Positions 1 to 9,586 of a stretch of DNA of 64,000 bases are shown one piece after another. The DNA comes from an uncultured Hymenobacter sp. (GTDB lineage Bacteria; Bacteroidota; Bacteroidia; Cytophagales; Hymenobacteraceae), in assembly GCA_913776615.1 (NCBI GenBank), contig CAJYPK010000011.1:1-64000 (forward strand), read 5' to 3'. The notes under the pieces were generated by a model. It was not told where the DNA came from, did no database searches, and saw only the letters and a program-made list of their open reading frames with translations. The position numbers and the translations under genes were made by a program. Numbering within the stretch: the stretch's first letter is position 1; the number at the start of each line of letters is the position of its first letter.

Positions 1-59
1 GGGTATAAGGTACCCATTCTCAACTCTTACCCTCCTACCCTCACACCCTTTTAACGACT

Positions 60-101
60 GGCTCCCCCTCTCCTTTTCGGAGAGGGGCCGGGGGGTGAGG
101 C
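60..101 (+). repeat. REP-like hairpin repeat, copy 1
   Basis: This GC-rich element reads CTCCCCCTCTCC, then TTTTC, then GGAGAGGGG, so it folds into a short stem, and it continues into GGGGGGTGAGGC. Near-identical copies lie at 14426-14468, 24208-24251 (inverted) and 24291-24333. This copy is one G shorter than the others. The rest of positions 1-308 holds no gene I can support. It is the region downstream of the minus-strand response regulator. Confidence 0.8.
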
Positions 102-308
102 GCTCACGCCTGAGCAGCGGTAGACTATACACCGACTACGAACTATGCTAAACCGGCTCGCTAGGCACGTGGGCGGCAACGGGCAGGCGAGTGGCCATTA
201 CTTAAAAGCCGGCTGATAACGAAGCGGCTTGGGCAGGGGGCCGCGGTTGTTATCCGCCCGAAAATTCCTTCTACTGCTGACTGGTTGGCGGCGTAAGGCT
301 ACTAGCTA

Positions 309-998
309 CTACGCCAATAGCTTATAGCCCACGCCGCGCACGTTCACAATTTGCACCTGGGGGTCGTGGCGCAGGTAGCGGCGCAGGCGCGTAATAAATA
401 CGTCGAGACTGCGGCCGTTGAAAAAGCTGTCATCGCCCCACAGCAGGCGCAGTACGTCGGTGCGGGTCAATACCTGGTTGCGCTGGTCGAGCAGGCACTT
501 GAGTAATTCGGCTTCGCGGTGGGTGAGCGTAGCTTCGGGCTGGCTGCCATCGGCCAGGCGCAGGCGCTGCTGAATGTGGTCGAAGCGGTAGCGGCCGATG
601 GCCAGCGGCCCTACCACGGGCGGCGGGGCCGCCACGGGCGGGCGGCCCAGGAGCGCCCGCACGCGCACCACCAGCTCATCCATGCTAAAGGGCTTTTTGA
701 GGTAGTCGTTGCCCCCCAGCTCGAAGCCCCGCACCACGTCGGCCGGCTGCGAGCGGGCGGTGAGAAAGAGAATGGGCACTACCGCGTTTACTTGTCGAAT
801 CTGGGTGGCGAGGGCAAAGCCATCGCGTACGGGCATCATCACGTCGGCCACCACCACATCGGGGGCCAGGGCCTGAAACAGCTGCCAGCCCTGCGCCCCG
901 TCGGCCGCGTGGTGCACGGTAAAGCCCCGGGTTTCGAGGCTGTCCTGCACGATTCGGGCCAGGGAAAGCTCATCTTCGACGAGGAGTAGCGTGGGCAT
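309..998 (-). CDS. OmpR-family response regulator
   Basis: Two-component response regulator that should activate or repress genes when phosphorylated by the adjacent kinase. Counted from the ATG at 998, an N-terminal receiver domain has the acidic pair E8/D9, the phospho-acceptor D52 (VVVADVMMP), switch T80 and K102 (LKKPF). The C-terminal half is a winged-helix DNA-binding domain (THREAELLKCLL, then SLDVFITRLRRYL and GVGYKL). The open frame extends to a GTG at 1019, but the ATG gives the canonical start MPTLLLVEDE. It lies about 53 bp downstream of the kinase gene on the same strand, so the two probably form an operon. The cognate signal is not visible. The divergent gene pair starting at 2892 is a plausible target, by position only. 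Confidence 0.93.
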   Translation of the reverse strand: MPTLLLVEDELSLARIVQDSLETRGFTVHHAADGAQGWQLFQALAPDVVVADVMMPVRDGFALATQIRQVNAVVPILFLTARSQPADVVRGFELGGNDYLKKPFSMDELVVRVRALLGRPPVAAPPPVVGPLAIGRYRFDHIQQRLRLADGSQPEATLTHREAELLKCLLDQRNQVLTRTDVLRLLWGDDSFFNGRSLDVFITRLRRYLRHDPQVQIVNVRGVGYKLLA

Positions 999-1051
999 TT
1001 TTGAAGGAGGAGAAAGCACCGCGTGCGCTGGTCGTTACAAGAAAAATAGAA

Positions 1052-2755
1052 TTAAGCCACGATAACCGATTTGGGTAGCCACACGACGAACTCGCTGCCC
1101 TGCCCCAGCGTGCTACGCACGCTCACCCGGCCGCCGTGGCTTTCCACTACCTGGCGCACGTAGTACAATCCCAGGCCAAAGCCCTTGACCGGATGCAAGT
1201 TGCCGGTCGGCACGCGGAAGAATTGCTCGAAAACGGCGTCTTGGTAGCCGGGCGCAATGCCGGGGCCATCATCAGCGACGGCGAGCTGCCAGCCGTCGGC
1301 TACCGGCTGGCCCGTGATGCGAATGGCCACGCGCTCGGTGGAGTACTTAATGGCATTGTCGAACAAGTTGTGCAACGCGCCGGCCAGGTGCAGGCGGTCG
1401 AGCAGCAGGGTAGCGGCCGGGTCGATGCGCACGTCGAACTGTACCGGCTTCGGGGCGGGCAGCTCGTGGCGGCTGACCAGCTCGGCCACCAGCTCGGCGG
1501 GGCGCACGGGCTCGGCGTGCAGGGCCAGCGCGTGGCCGGGGCGCGCTTCCACCGCAATGCGGAGCACCTGCTCGACCAGGTCGGAAAGCCGGCGCGTTTC
1601 CTGCCGGGCCATGCTGAGGTAGGTATCGGTCTTGCGCGGGTCGGCGAGCGCCCCGAAGTCCTGCAAGGCTTCCAGGGCGGCCGACACCGTGGCGAGCGGC
1701 GTCTTCAGCTCGTGGGTCATGTTGTTGATGAAGTCGTTCTTGACTTCGGCCAGTTTTTTCTGCCGCAGAATGGTGCTCAGCATCAGCGCAAAACAGCCGG
1801 TGGTGAGGCCCAGTAGCGCCACCGAGCCGGCCAGGCTGCCCGTGAGGCGGCGCAGCACGTAGGCCCGGGGAGACTTAAACGCCGCCGCCACGGTCAGCCC
1901 CCGCACCGGGTTGAGCGGCACGGGCGACGTGCGCACGGGATAGGCCGCGCTGTCGGGCCGCCGGCGAGTAGCCGCCGGGCGTTGGGCAGCGGGTAGGCTC
2001 ACGGGATAGGCCGGGTTGGTATTGCTGGCCGTATCCAGCTTGAAATCAGTGGTCAGTCCGCGCTGTTGCAGCTCGCTGCGGTAGGCGCGGGCTAGCTGCG
2101 GAATGTTGGCGTCCCGGCTGCTTTTCCAGTTACTGACCACCAGGCGCGATAACTTATTGGCCAGCGAATCGGGCCGCACGGGGTGCCGCCGGTCGCTTTG
2201 CACGAATACCGATTGCACGAGCTTCGGGCCGGCCAGCTCGAGGCGCAGCTGTTTGCCCGGCTGGTGGGGTAAGGGGCGAATAACCATGACGGCGCGGGGC
2301 AGCCGGGCGCCCAGACTATCAGGCTGCGGCTGGCCCCGGCCCTCCGGGCTGCTTGGGTGGAGGTCGTTGCGCTGCCCCGCCCCCGACGAGCCAGGGGCGG
2401 CGGGTGCGGCGCGGTTTCCGGGGCGCAGCAACTGCCTCAGCGTGGCGGGGTGGCCGGGCGGCAGGCTGTCTTTCGGCACCCGGCGCAGCCGCAAGAAGCT
2501 ATCGACGCCCCCGGCGCGGCTGGCCCGCGTGCGGAGGGCCGGCCCCTGGCGGTCGTCGATCACGAAGCGGAAAACCTGCTTGGTACGGGCCAGCTGCTGC
2601 TGCTGCACCACGGCTTCGAGGGCCTCCTGGGCCGTGCGCGCAAACTGGGCCGTGGCCAGCTGGTAGCTGCCGTAGAGCCAGTAGGCCTGGAAGCCATAGC
2701 TGCCGAGCAGGCACAGGGCGAGCAACCCAAAAATGAGGCGGAGACGGTGGTGCAT
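1052..2755 (-). CDS. Membrane sensor histidine kinase
   Basis: Sensor kinase of the inner membrane. From the ATG at 2755 (MHHRLRLIFG) it has a first membrane helix at roughly residues 7-30 and a periplasmic sensing region of about 270 residues rich in Pro/Arg and without a recognisable domain. A second helix lies near residues 305-330, followed by HisKA with the phospho-accepting His in NMTHELKTPL (about residue 347). The ATPase domain has an N box (HNLFDNAIKYS), a G1 box (VADDGPGI) and a G2 region (GFGLGLYYV). The frame is open to a TTG at 2800, which would add 15 residues before the helix and looks less likely. It is the first gene of a probable operon with the response regulator. Confidence 0.92.
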   Translation of the reverse strand: MHHRLRLIFGLLALCLLGSYGFQAYWLYGSYQLATAQFARTAQEALEAVVQQQQLARTKQVFRFVIDDRQGPALRTRASRAGGVDSFLRLRRVPKDSLPPGHPATLRQLLRPGNRAAPAAPGSSGAGQRNDLHPSSPEGRGQPQPDSLGARLPRAVMVIRPLPHQPGKQLRLELAGPKLVQSVFVQSDRRHPVRPDSLANKLSRLVVSNWKSSRDANIPQLARAYRSELQQRGLTTDFKLDTASNTNPAYPVSLPAAQRPAATRRRPDSAAYPVRTSPVPLNPVRGLTVAAAFKSPRAYVLRRLTGSLAGSVALLGLTTGCFALMLSTILRQKKLAEVKNDFINNMTHELKTPLATVSAALEALQDFGALADPRKTDTYLSMARQETRRLSDLVEQVLRIAVEARPGHALALHAEPVRPAELVAELVSRHELPAPKPVQFDVRIDPAATLLLDRLHLAGALHNLFDNAIKYSTERVAIRITGQPVADGWQLAVADDGPGIAPGYQDAVFEQFFRVPTGNLHPVKGFGLGLYYVRQVVESHGGRVSVRSTLGQGSEFVVWLPKSVIVA

Positions 2756-2891
2756 ACGAGGCGTAAGGCTGCCCGAAAATACGGGCGCGCCGGGGCGCAA
2801 GCAGGGCCATTAACATTCATTAACAAAGAATAACTGTGCTTTACACAGGCCACTTCTTCCTTTGCGACGTTCCTTTTTACGCCCCCTTACC

Positions 2892-3731
2892 ATGAAAAAA
2901 ACCTATTCCCTGGCCCTTGCCGGGGCCTTGGCTATCAGCCTGCTAGGCTTCCGTGCCGCTGCTCAAGCCACCCCGCCCGCTGCCGGCCGGCTGCACTACG
3001 AGGGCATGCGCCGCGTAGACCGCGACAAGGTCAAAGTCACGTCGATTACGGTGAACGGCCAACCCCTGCGGCCGGAAGACCTGGACAACACGTTGCAGCT
3101 GCCCCACTCGGTGAGCAGCGACAAAAATCTCCTGTTCAACGGCAGCTACGCCAAGGAAGAACGCGACCTCAAGGCCCTGGGTGGCATGGTCATGTTCGGC
3201 ACCGCGAAAGCGGGCCAGGCCGGGGCCTCCACCCCGCTGCCCAAGGGCGCGCTGCTGCCCTTTCTCGAAACGAAGTACTTGAACCTCAACGCCCGCACCG
3301 TTACCAGCGTCACCACCATCACTAGTACCAACACCGCCTACGTGACGCCGGCCCAGCCCATACCCGCGCCGCCAGCGGGCTGGCAGGATTTGCCCCAGAC
3401 CAAGAAGATAGCCGGCTACCTCTGCCATAAGGTGACGGTACCTTTCAAGAAAGAAACCTACACGCTGTGGGTCACGACCGAGCTGCCCTTTGCCTATTCA
3501 CCGGTGCGGGAGCTCACGCCCACCCAGGGAGTAGTGCTGGCCCTGAGCAGCGAGCAGGAAGAATACACCGCCACCAAGCTCGCCGCCGAGCCCGTGGCCG
3601 AAGCCGACATGCGCCCCAGCCCCCAGGCCCAGCCCGTGACCGAAGCCGAGCTGAAAGAAGTGCGCGCCAAGGCCAATGCCGACCAGCACCAGCGCGTGCT
3701 GGAGCAGCTGGCAAACCAGCCGAAGCCCTAG
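2892..3731 (+). CDS. GLPGLI-like secreted protein
   Basis: Exported protein of about 279 residues. A signal peptide (MKKTYSLALAGALAISLLGF, then AAAQA) is clear from the ATG at 2892. A TTG 30 bp earlier only adds a basic leader. The pattern IAGYLCHKVTV...YTLWVTTELPFAYSP resembles the GLPGLI family (TIGR01200), whose members usually sit next to a beta-barrel receptor gene, as here. The eponymous GLPGLI segment is replaced by LTPTQGVVLALSS, so this is a divergent member. The C-terminal 60 residues are charged and rich in Ala/Glu/Gln. The stop codon is 3 bp from the start of the next gene, so they are surely cotranscribed. Function is unknown in the family. A periplasmic or outer-membrane partner of the barrel is my inference. 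Confidence 0.65.
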   Translation: MKKTYSLALAGALAISLLGFRAAAQATPPAAGRLHYEGMRRVDRDKVKVTSITVNGQPLRPEDLDNTLQLPHSVSSDKNLLFNGSYAKEERDLKALGGMVMFGTAKAGQAGASTPLPKGALLPFLETKYLNLNARTVTSVTTITSTNTAYVTPAQPIPAPPAGWQDLPQTKKIAGYLCHKVTVPFKKETYTLWVTTELPFAYSPVRELTPTQGVVLALSSEQEEYTATKLAAEPVAEADMRPSPQAQPVTEAELKEVRAKANADQHQRVLEQLANQPKP

Positions 3732-3734
3732 GTG

Positions 3735-6536
3735 ATGCGGCTAGTCGGTATCTTCTTCCTGCTCTTGCTCGCGGGGGCGGGCCGGGCCAGCTACGCGCAG
3801 TCGCCACCCCGCGCCGGCCTCGGGGTGGTGCAGGGCCAGGTGCTCGACTCGGTGGCCGGGCAGCCCCTGCGCGAGGCCTCCGTGACCTTGCTGCAAGCCC
3901 GCGATTCGAGCTACGTTACGTTTTCGCTCACGGATGGCAACGGACGCTACGCGCTGCGGGGCGTGCGCCCGGGGCAGTACGTGGTGCTGGTAAACGCCTT
4001 GGGATACAAGATCGTGCAGCAGCCGGTAGTGGTAACGGCCGCCCACCCGACGGTGGAGCTGCCGCCCCTGCGCCCGCGGGCCGAGGCGCAGCAGCTGGGC
4101 GAGGTAGTAGTGACTCACCAGGCCCCGGTGAGCGTCAGCGGCGACACGGTGGCGTTCAGCGCCAAGGCTTTCAAAACCCAGCCCAACGCGGCCGTGGAGC
4201 AACTACTGAAAAAACTGCCAGGGCTGGAGGTGGAGCGCGACGGCACTATTCGCGCGCAGGGCCAGAAGGTGAGCAAGGTGCTGGTCGATGGCAAGCCGTT
4301 TTTTGGCGATGACCCCAAAATGGCAACCCGCAATCTACCGGCCGACATCATTGACCGGGTGCAGCTGTACGACCAGCAGAATGACCAGGCCACTTTTTCG
4401 GGCATCGACAGTGGCGAGCGCCAGCGCACCCTCAACCTCGTGACGCGCCGCGACAAGCGCAAAGGCTACTTCGGTACCGAGCAGGCGGGCCTGGGCACGG
4501 ACGGCCGCTACCAAACTAAGTTGGGTATCAACCGCTTCACTACCGGGCGTCAGCTCTCGGTCCTGGCCCAGGCCGACAACGTGAATCACCAGGGCTTTTC
4601 GGACGATGGTAGCCCGAGCCCGGGCACCACGGATGGGGGCGGTGTCGGCAGCCTGGGGGGCGAGAGCGGGGGCTTCGTGCTCGGGGCGCCCGGCGGAGCG
4701 CGCAACGTGGGCAGCATCTCGGGTAGCGGGGCCCAGGTGGGCGTCACGGAGTCGGCCTCGGGCGGGCTGAACTACCGCGCTGACTGGGGTGCCCGCCTTG
4801 GGGTGGCCGGCAGCTACCTCGCCGCCCGCGCCACTACCCTCAACGACCAGCAGGCCCAGCGCCAAAACCTGACCGGCGCGACCGGCGACGCGCTGCCCCT
4901 TACCGACCGCCGCGCCGCCAGCCGCGCCCGCCTCACCAGCCAGCGCGCCAACCTGCGCCTCGACTACCGCCTCGATTCGCTCACCAGCCTGCGCCTCACC
5001 CCCAACCTGAGCTGGCAAACCACCGACCAGTTGCGTACCACCGACCAGCAGACCCGCCAGGCCGGCAGCCTGCTCAACCAAAGCAGCAGCCGCTACGATG
5101 CCCAGGCCCGCAACCTCACGGGCGGCGGCAACGCGCTGCTCATGCGCAAGTTCAAGCGGGTGGGGCGCACGTTTTCGGTCAATGCCAGCCTGGGGCTGGA
5201 CCAGCAGAATGGGTTGGCACTCAACCAGTCGCGCAATACTTTTTTGACCGCGGGAGCCAGCCAGGCGCAGGTGCTCGACCAGCAGCTCGACCAGCGCACT
5301 CCGCGCCAGCAGGCGGCGGCTACCGTTTCGTACACCGAGCCGTTTACGCTGCGGCACCAGCTGGAGGCGCACTACAGCTACACCACCGTGCCCAGCCAGG
5401 CGCGCCGCCTCACCGCCGACTACAACCCCGCTACCGACGCGTACGACCAGTACAATGCACTGCTTAGCAACGACTTCGCGAGCCGCTACGCCGCCCAGCG
5501 CGCCGGCCTCATCTGGCAAACGCGCCGCCTGCGCTACACCTACAACCTGGGCCTCGACGCCCAGCAAGCCACGCTCAGCCTCACCAACCAGACTGCCGAC
5601 CGGAGCTTGCGCCGCTCCTACCCAACCTTGCTGCCGCAGGCCAACTTTACGTACAGCGGGGCCCGCAGCCGCTCGCTGCGCCTTGGCTACCGCACCACGC
5701 TCACGGCCCCGACGGCCAGCCAGCTTCAGCCGGTGCCCGACAATAGCAACCCGCTCAGCATTCGGCTCGGCAACCCCGATTTGCGGCCCGAGTACGGCCA
5801 CAGCTTCACGGCGAGCTATGGGCAGTCGGACCTGGCGCGCGGCCGCAGCATTTCGGGGCTGCTGGCCGGGCAGGCGGTGCAACACCGCGTGGTGTCGGCC
5901 ACCACGTTCGACGCGGCGGGGGTGCGTACCACTCAGCCCGTTAACGCCGATGGCTACTTTATGCTGCACGGCTACCTCGCCCTGGGGCAGCGGCTGCCGC
6001 ACCACCAGCTCAACCTGAACGCCAATACCAGTGCCAATCTGAGCCGCAGCCACAGCTTCATCAACGGCCAGCCCAACGTCGCCCGCACCTGGCTGCTGGG
6101 CCAAACGCTCAGCGCCAACTCGGCCTACAACGAGCGCCTGGAGTTGAGCCTGAACGCCAATTTCACCTACCAGCAGGCCGACTACTCGCTGTCGCCCGCC
6201 GCCAATGCGGCGTACTTCACCCAGACTATCAGCGGCGAGGTGTACTGGCGCCTGCCCGGTCGCTGGGTGCTTAGCTCCGATGGCTACTTCACCTCAACGA
6301 CCGGCCTGGCCGCGGGCTACAACCAGCGCCAGATGCTTTGGAACGCGGGCCTGTCCTACCAGCTGTTTGCCAGCAAGCAGGGCGAGCTCAAGCTCTATGC
6401 CTTCGACCTGCTCAACCAAAACCGGAGCGTCCAGCGTAGCGCCACCGACACGTACGTGGAAGATGTGCGCAGCCGCGTGCTCACCCGCTACTGGCTGCTG
6501 AGCTTCAGCTATCGCCTGCAAAGCTTCGGAAAGTAG
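3735..6536 (+). CDS. TonB-type outer-membrane beta-barrel protein
   Basis: Outer-membrane barrel of about 933 residues. A signal peptide (MRLVGIFFLLLLAGAGRASYAQ) is followed by a carboxypeptidase-regulatory-like beta-sandwich (about residues 30-115, GVVQGQVLDSVAGQPLREASV). A plug-like segment follows (LKKLPGLEVERDGTIRAQG, VLVDGKPFFGDDPKMA), then a long barrel rich in alternating Tyr/Arg/Leu strands. The arrangement fits the outer membrane beta-barrel family (OMP_b-brl_3 type) more than a classical SusC, because there is no SusD partner. The start is the ATG at 3735, directly after an in-frame GTG and 3 bp beyond the upstream stop. The GLPGLI-like gene next to it is the usual partner. The substrate cannot be read from the sequence. 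Confidence 0.88.
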   Translation: MRLVGIFFLLLLAGAGRASYAQSPPRAGLGVVQGQVLDSVAGQPLREASVTLLQARDSSYVTFSLTDGNGRYALRGVRPGQYVVLVNALGYKIVQQPVVVTAAHPTVELPPLRPRAEAQQLGEVVVTHQAPVSVSGDTVAFSAKAFKTQPNAAVEQLLKKLPGLEVERDGTIRAQGQKVSKVLVDGKPFFGDDPKMATRNLPADIIDRVQLYDQQNDQATFSGIDSGERQRTLNLVTRRDKRKGYFGTEQAGLGTDGRYQTKLGINRFTTGRQLSVLAQADNVNHQGFSDDGSPSPGTTDGGGVGSLGGESGGFVLGAPGGARNVGSISGSGAQVGVTESASGGLNYRADWGARLGVAGSYLAARATTLNDQQAQRQNLTGATGDALPLTDRRAASRARLTSQRANLRLDYRLDSLTSLRLTPNLSWQTTDQLRTTDQQTRQAGSLLNQSSSRYDAQARNLTGGGNALLMRKFKRVGRTFSVNASLGLDQQNGLALNQSRNTFLTAGASQAQVLDQQLDQRTPRQQAAATVSYTEPFTLRHQLEAHYSYTTVPSQARRLTADYNPATDAYDQYNALLSNDFASRYAAQRAGLIWQTRRLRYTYNLGLDAQQATLSLTNQTADRSLRRSYPTLLPQANFTYSGARSRSLRLGYRTTLTAPTASQLQPVPDNSNPLSIRLGNPDLRPEYGHSFTASYGQSDLARGRSISGLLAGQAVQHRVVSATTFDAAGVRTTQPVNADGYFMLHGYLALGQRLPHHQLNLNANTSANLSRSHSFINGQPNVARTWLLGQTLSANSAYNERLELSLNANFTYQQADYSLSPAANAAYFTQTISGEVYWRLPGRWVLSSDGYFTSTTGLAAGYNQRQMLWNAGLSYQLFASKQGELKLYAFDLLNQNRSVQRSATDTYVEDVRSRVLTRYWLLSFSYRLQSFGK

Positions 6537-6562
6537 CGCTGGCCGCCCATCGCCCGGACTAC

Positions 6563-6605
6563 TGCTAGTACTTAGGCAAGCCACTGACTCGCCTAAGTAC
6601 TAGCA
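6563..6605. terminator. Inverted repeat between convergent genes
   Basis: Perfect 15-bp arms (TGCTAGTACTTAGGC at 6563-6577 and its complement at 6591-6605) are separated by 13 bases. It lies 26 bp after the barrel gene and before the converging protease gene, so it may serve as a two-way terminator. There is no long T run. The rest of 6537-6760 is AT-rich with no gene visible. Confidence 0.5.
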
Positions 6606-6760
6606 TACAGTACAAAAAAGCACTCCATACTAATCAGCCTTTGTACTAATTTAAACTATTGATTTATAAGCCGTATTGCCCAAATGACGAATAAAAAGTT
6701 AAGCGGGAAAAGTCAACTAGCCTTGTACTTGTCGCGGGCAGCTACCAGCGCGCCGGTGGC

Positions 6761-9097
6761 TTAGCGGGGCGCGGTGGCTACTTCCAGGGCTTTTTCCAAA
6801 AACTCGTCGCGACCGGCGCGCACGCCCGCGAGGGTTTTCTCCACGTACACGTCGGGCAGTATTCCCACGCCGTGGTGGGGCTGCCCACTGAGGCGACGCA
6901 CTTCCATGCCGGTCCAGCGCACGGTATAGCGGCCAGGTAGCACAAACGGATTGATATTACCATTGGTACCGGCCGTGGGCTGCCCTACAATAGTGGCTAA
7001 CTGATAACCTTTTACCAATCCCATTACGCTTTCGGCGTAGCTCACGGCGCGTCCGTCGGTGATGAAAACGACGCGGGCCGCCAGGTGAGGGGTTTTCGGC
7101 TTCATTTCCCATCCCATGTACTGATATCCCGCGATCTGCTTCTGATCGGGATAAATGTAGCGCGGCACCCGCATCCAGTGGGTAGCGGTGTCGGGGCGGG
7201 TCAGCAAGTAGCTGAGTAGCTCGTGGTTGCCGCGTGGGTAGCCGCGCAAGTCGCAGATGATGGCTCGGGCCTGGGCCAGCTCGGCGAGGTGCGGCGTGAT
7301 TTCCTTCATCAGCAACTGGTCGAGATTGAGGTAAAATACGCCGGGGGCCAATTGGCGGTAAGGCTCCTGCTCCGCCCCCTCGTCGTAATAGGGATTGAGG
7401 CTCAAGCTATGGTGCAGCACCACCGAGCGGGTAGCGCCGGTGGCATCCTGCACCTGCACGGGCAGGCCCGCGTTGGCGGGGCCTACCGTTGCTTCAAAAT
7501 TGGACAAAAAGCGCAGGTAGCCCGGCGTAGCCGCCGAAATAAACGGCTCGGCCCGCCGGCAGTAGGCCTCGGGCGACTGGCCCGCGATAGCCGTTATGAT
7601 GTCGCCCCGCCGTACCGGTACCGAGTCACCCAGGACTTTGGTTATCACTAGTTTTTGCTGCACCCAATCCCACTGCAACGGTAGCTGCTGCAGGCGCGGG
7701 CCAGGGTCGGCGTAGCTGACGTAGCCGTGCCCGTCGTGCAAGCGGGCCACGAGGCGACGCAGCACCTGGGCAAAGTCGGGGGCCGACTGCTCAGGGTACG
7801 CCGCTCGCAGGAATTCGGGCAGGGCGGCCGGCCAATCGGCCTGAGCTACGGTGAAATAAGGGTAGAAATGCTGGAAGACGTTCCAGGTAATAACCACGTC
7901 GGCTAGCCGCACGGCCCGGTTGGCTCCGGTTTGCTCGGTGCGGGCCACCTGCGCCAGCGCCTGCCGTAGCTGCCGCCCGGCACTGGTATCGGCGGCGGGA
8001 TAAGTAGCCGTGGGGGTGCCGTACAGCGCCAGGGGTATTATGCAGCGCAGGTTGCTGCCGATATCTTCCTGTACCGCCTCGCCAACGGCCGCCTGCCGGG
8101 CGTACAGCCCCCGGTTGTCGGGCGGGCGGGGGGCCGGGGCGGCAGCTGCTTGCCGGCTTTCGATTACTACGTATTTAGCGCCCTCGGCGGCCTTCCCCTC
8201 CCGCACCAGGTACGAAAAGCCATTGGCGGTGGCCGCGCCCCCGGGCCGGGTAGCAATACTGCGCGGGTAGCGGCCGGTCGAATCATCTTCAAAGCCGGTA
8301 GCAAACAGCGTTTTCCAGCTACCGTTTTCCTGCACTTCTACCCGCAGCTTGTCTACTTGCAGCTCGCCGTCGCCGAGTAGCATCGTACCGAAGAAAAAAT
8401 CCCGGGCCTGCTGGTCGATACGCCCGCTGATTGCGTACTCCGTCCACTCGCCGCGTCGGATGGGCCGGTCGCTCATATTGTCGAAAAAGCCCGTGCCCTG
8501 CTTTTCCAGATCTACCCGCGCCCAGAGTGCCCCGGGGGCCTGGCTGGGCTGTGCGTTGCGCACGGTCGCCACGTAGCGAAACGCACAGCCCCGGTAAGGT
8601 TTAATATCCAGCCCCTTGGTGAGGGACCCGAACCGCGGGCCGCCCGCCGGACTGGTGGGGGCCGGAACCGGGCGGTGCGTGCGCTGGCTGCGGTAGGGGC
8701 CGGTCGCCCCGCTCTGGCCGTAGCCCTGGTGCTGCCAGCTTATTACTTGGTAGCCTGCCAAGCTGGGGGGCGTAAGGCTTGCTTTGTCAACTACGTAGGT
8801 TTTGCCGGCGGGCACCAGCCGCAGCGTGGGAGCCAGGGGCTGAAACAGCGCCAGCAGCGTGGCCTGCAGCTCGGCATCGGTACGGGCGGCAGCTACCCGC
8901 TCGCTGCCCAGCTCGGCCAGGCTGTTCCAATCGGTAGCCGCCGCCTCGTCGCTGGGGTGGAAATAGCGCACGTAGCCGTAGAGCCGGGCAAACGTTTCGA
9001 GATTGTGCACGGCCCGCGGCGAGGGCGTTTGGGCCTGGAGCTGCCCCAAGCTACCGCACAGGCTGCCGAGCAGCAGAAATAGTCGCATTGTCTTCAT
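6761..9097 (-). CDS. Exported S41-family (tail-specific-like) peptidase
   Basis: Secreted or periplasmic protease of 778 residues with a signal peptide (MRLFLLLGSLCGSLGQLQAQ). The N-terminal half (HNLETFARLYGYVRYFHPSD and a galactose-binding-like beta region around residues 150-280) precedes a second ITWNVFQHFYPYF helix. A short PDZ-like part (VPVRRGDIITAIAGQSPEAY) follows, then the S41 core: ICDLRGYPRG, and VVFITDGRAVSYAESVMGLV with the probable nucleophile Ser, then GQPTAGTNGN. Family S41 cuts unfolded proteins or processes C-termini. The duplicated N-terminal helical segment is common in Bacteroidota members. The start is the ATG at 9097. The gene is divergent from the arabinofuranosidase-like gene and stands alone, so regulation is unknown. 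Confidence 0.87.
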   Translation of the reverse strand: MKTMRLFLLLGSLCGSLGQLQAQTPSPRAVHNLETFARLYGYVRYFHPSDEAAATDWNSLAELGSERVAAARTDAELQATLLALFQPLAPTLRLVPAGKTYVVDKASLTPPSLAGYQVISWQHQGYGQSGATGPYRSQRTHRPVPAPTSPAGGPRFGSLTKGLDIKPYRGCAFRYVATVRNAQPSQAPGALWARVDLEKQGTGFFDNMSDRPIRRGEWTEYAISGRIDQQARDFFFGTMLLGDGELQVDKLRVEVQENGSWKTLFATGFEDDSTGRYPRSIATRPGGAATANGFSYLVREGKAAEGAKYVVIESRQAAAAPAPRPPDNRGLYARQAAVGEAVQEDIGSNLRCIIPLALYGTPTATYPAADTSAGRQLRQALAQVARTEQTGANRAVRLADVVITWNVFQHFYPYFTVAQADWPAALPEFLRAAYPEQSAPDFAQVLRRLVARLHDGHGYVSYADPGPRLQQLPLQWDWVQQKLVITKVLGDSVPVRRGDIITAIAGQSPEAYCRRAEPFISAATPGYLRFLSNFEATVGPANAGLPVQVQDATGATRSVVLHHSLSLNPYYDEGAEQEPYRQLAPGVFYLNLDQLLMKEITPHLAELAQARAIICDLRGYPRGNHELLSYLLTRPDTATHWMRVPRYIYPDQKQIAGYQYMGWEMKPKTPHLAARVVFITDGRAVSYAESVMGLVKGYQLATIVGQPTAGTNGNINPFVLPGRYTVRWTGMEVRRLSGQPHHGVGILPDVYVEKTLAGVRAGRDEFLEKALEVATAPR

Positions 9098-9412
9098 AGA
9101 ACGCCTTAAAGCTACTAATTAGCTCTGCTCACGAGTAGTAGTGAGCAGCTTTCGGTTGCAAGGACGGGTCGCCCATTTGCAAGGCGCAGGTGCTGGCCAG
9201 CCCCGGCCACCAGTGGTATCGATACCCTACTGACGGCGATAGCCAAGGCAGCTACCAGTACCGCGGCGCCAGCCAGGGCAGCTCGTGCGTGAATGCGCAA
9301 GCACGTTGCTGCCAGCCTCCGGCCGGGCAGTTTGTCCCAAAACTGGCCCCCCTGCCGAAAATACCTCCCCGCCCCGCCGAAAATATCCTGCCTGGCAGCG
9401 GGTAGCAGCCGG

Positions 9413-9420
9413 TAGCTTTG
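9413..9420 (+). promoter_or_regulatory. Candidate -7 promoter element TAGCTTTG
   Basis: TAGCTTTG matches the Bacteroidota -7 consensus TAnnTTTG exactly and is followed by CG. No good -33 TTG is seen at the expected distance. If it is used, transcription would start near 9426, making the frame's ATG at 9422 too early and supporting a start at 9587. The rest of the divergent spacer 9098-9586 has only a weak 8-bp inverted repeat at 9125-9148 (CTGCTCAC arms). Confidence 0.35.
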
Positions 9421-9586
9421 CGTGGCTACGTGTAAGCTACCCATTTTTGGCGGCGGCTGGGGCACTTTACCATCCTCGCTGATCTGCCTCACCGGGTTTG
9501 TCCTGCTACCCTGCCTCCACCCGATTGCCCGAAGACCGCTGCGGGTAGTACCGAACGCGACCAACGCTTTTTTCCTCGTCATTTCT

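Noticed and set aside
4335..6104. 589-codon minus-strand open frame inside the beta-barrel gene
   Set aside because: It is a GC-driven antisense shadow. The plus frame has clear plug and barrel motifs.
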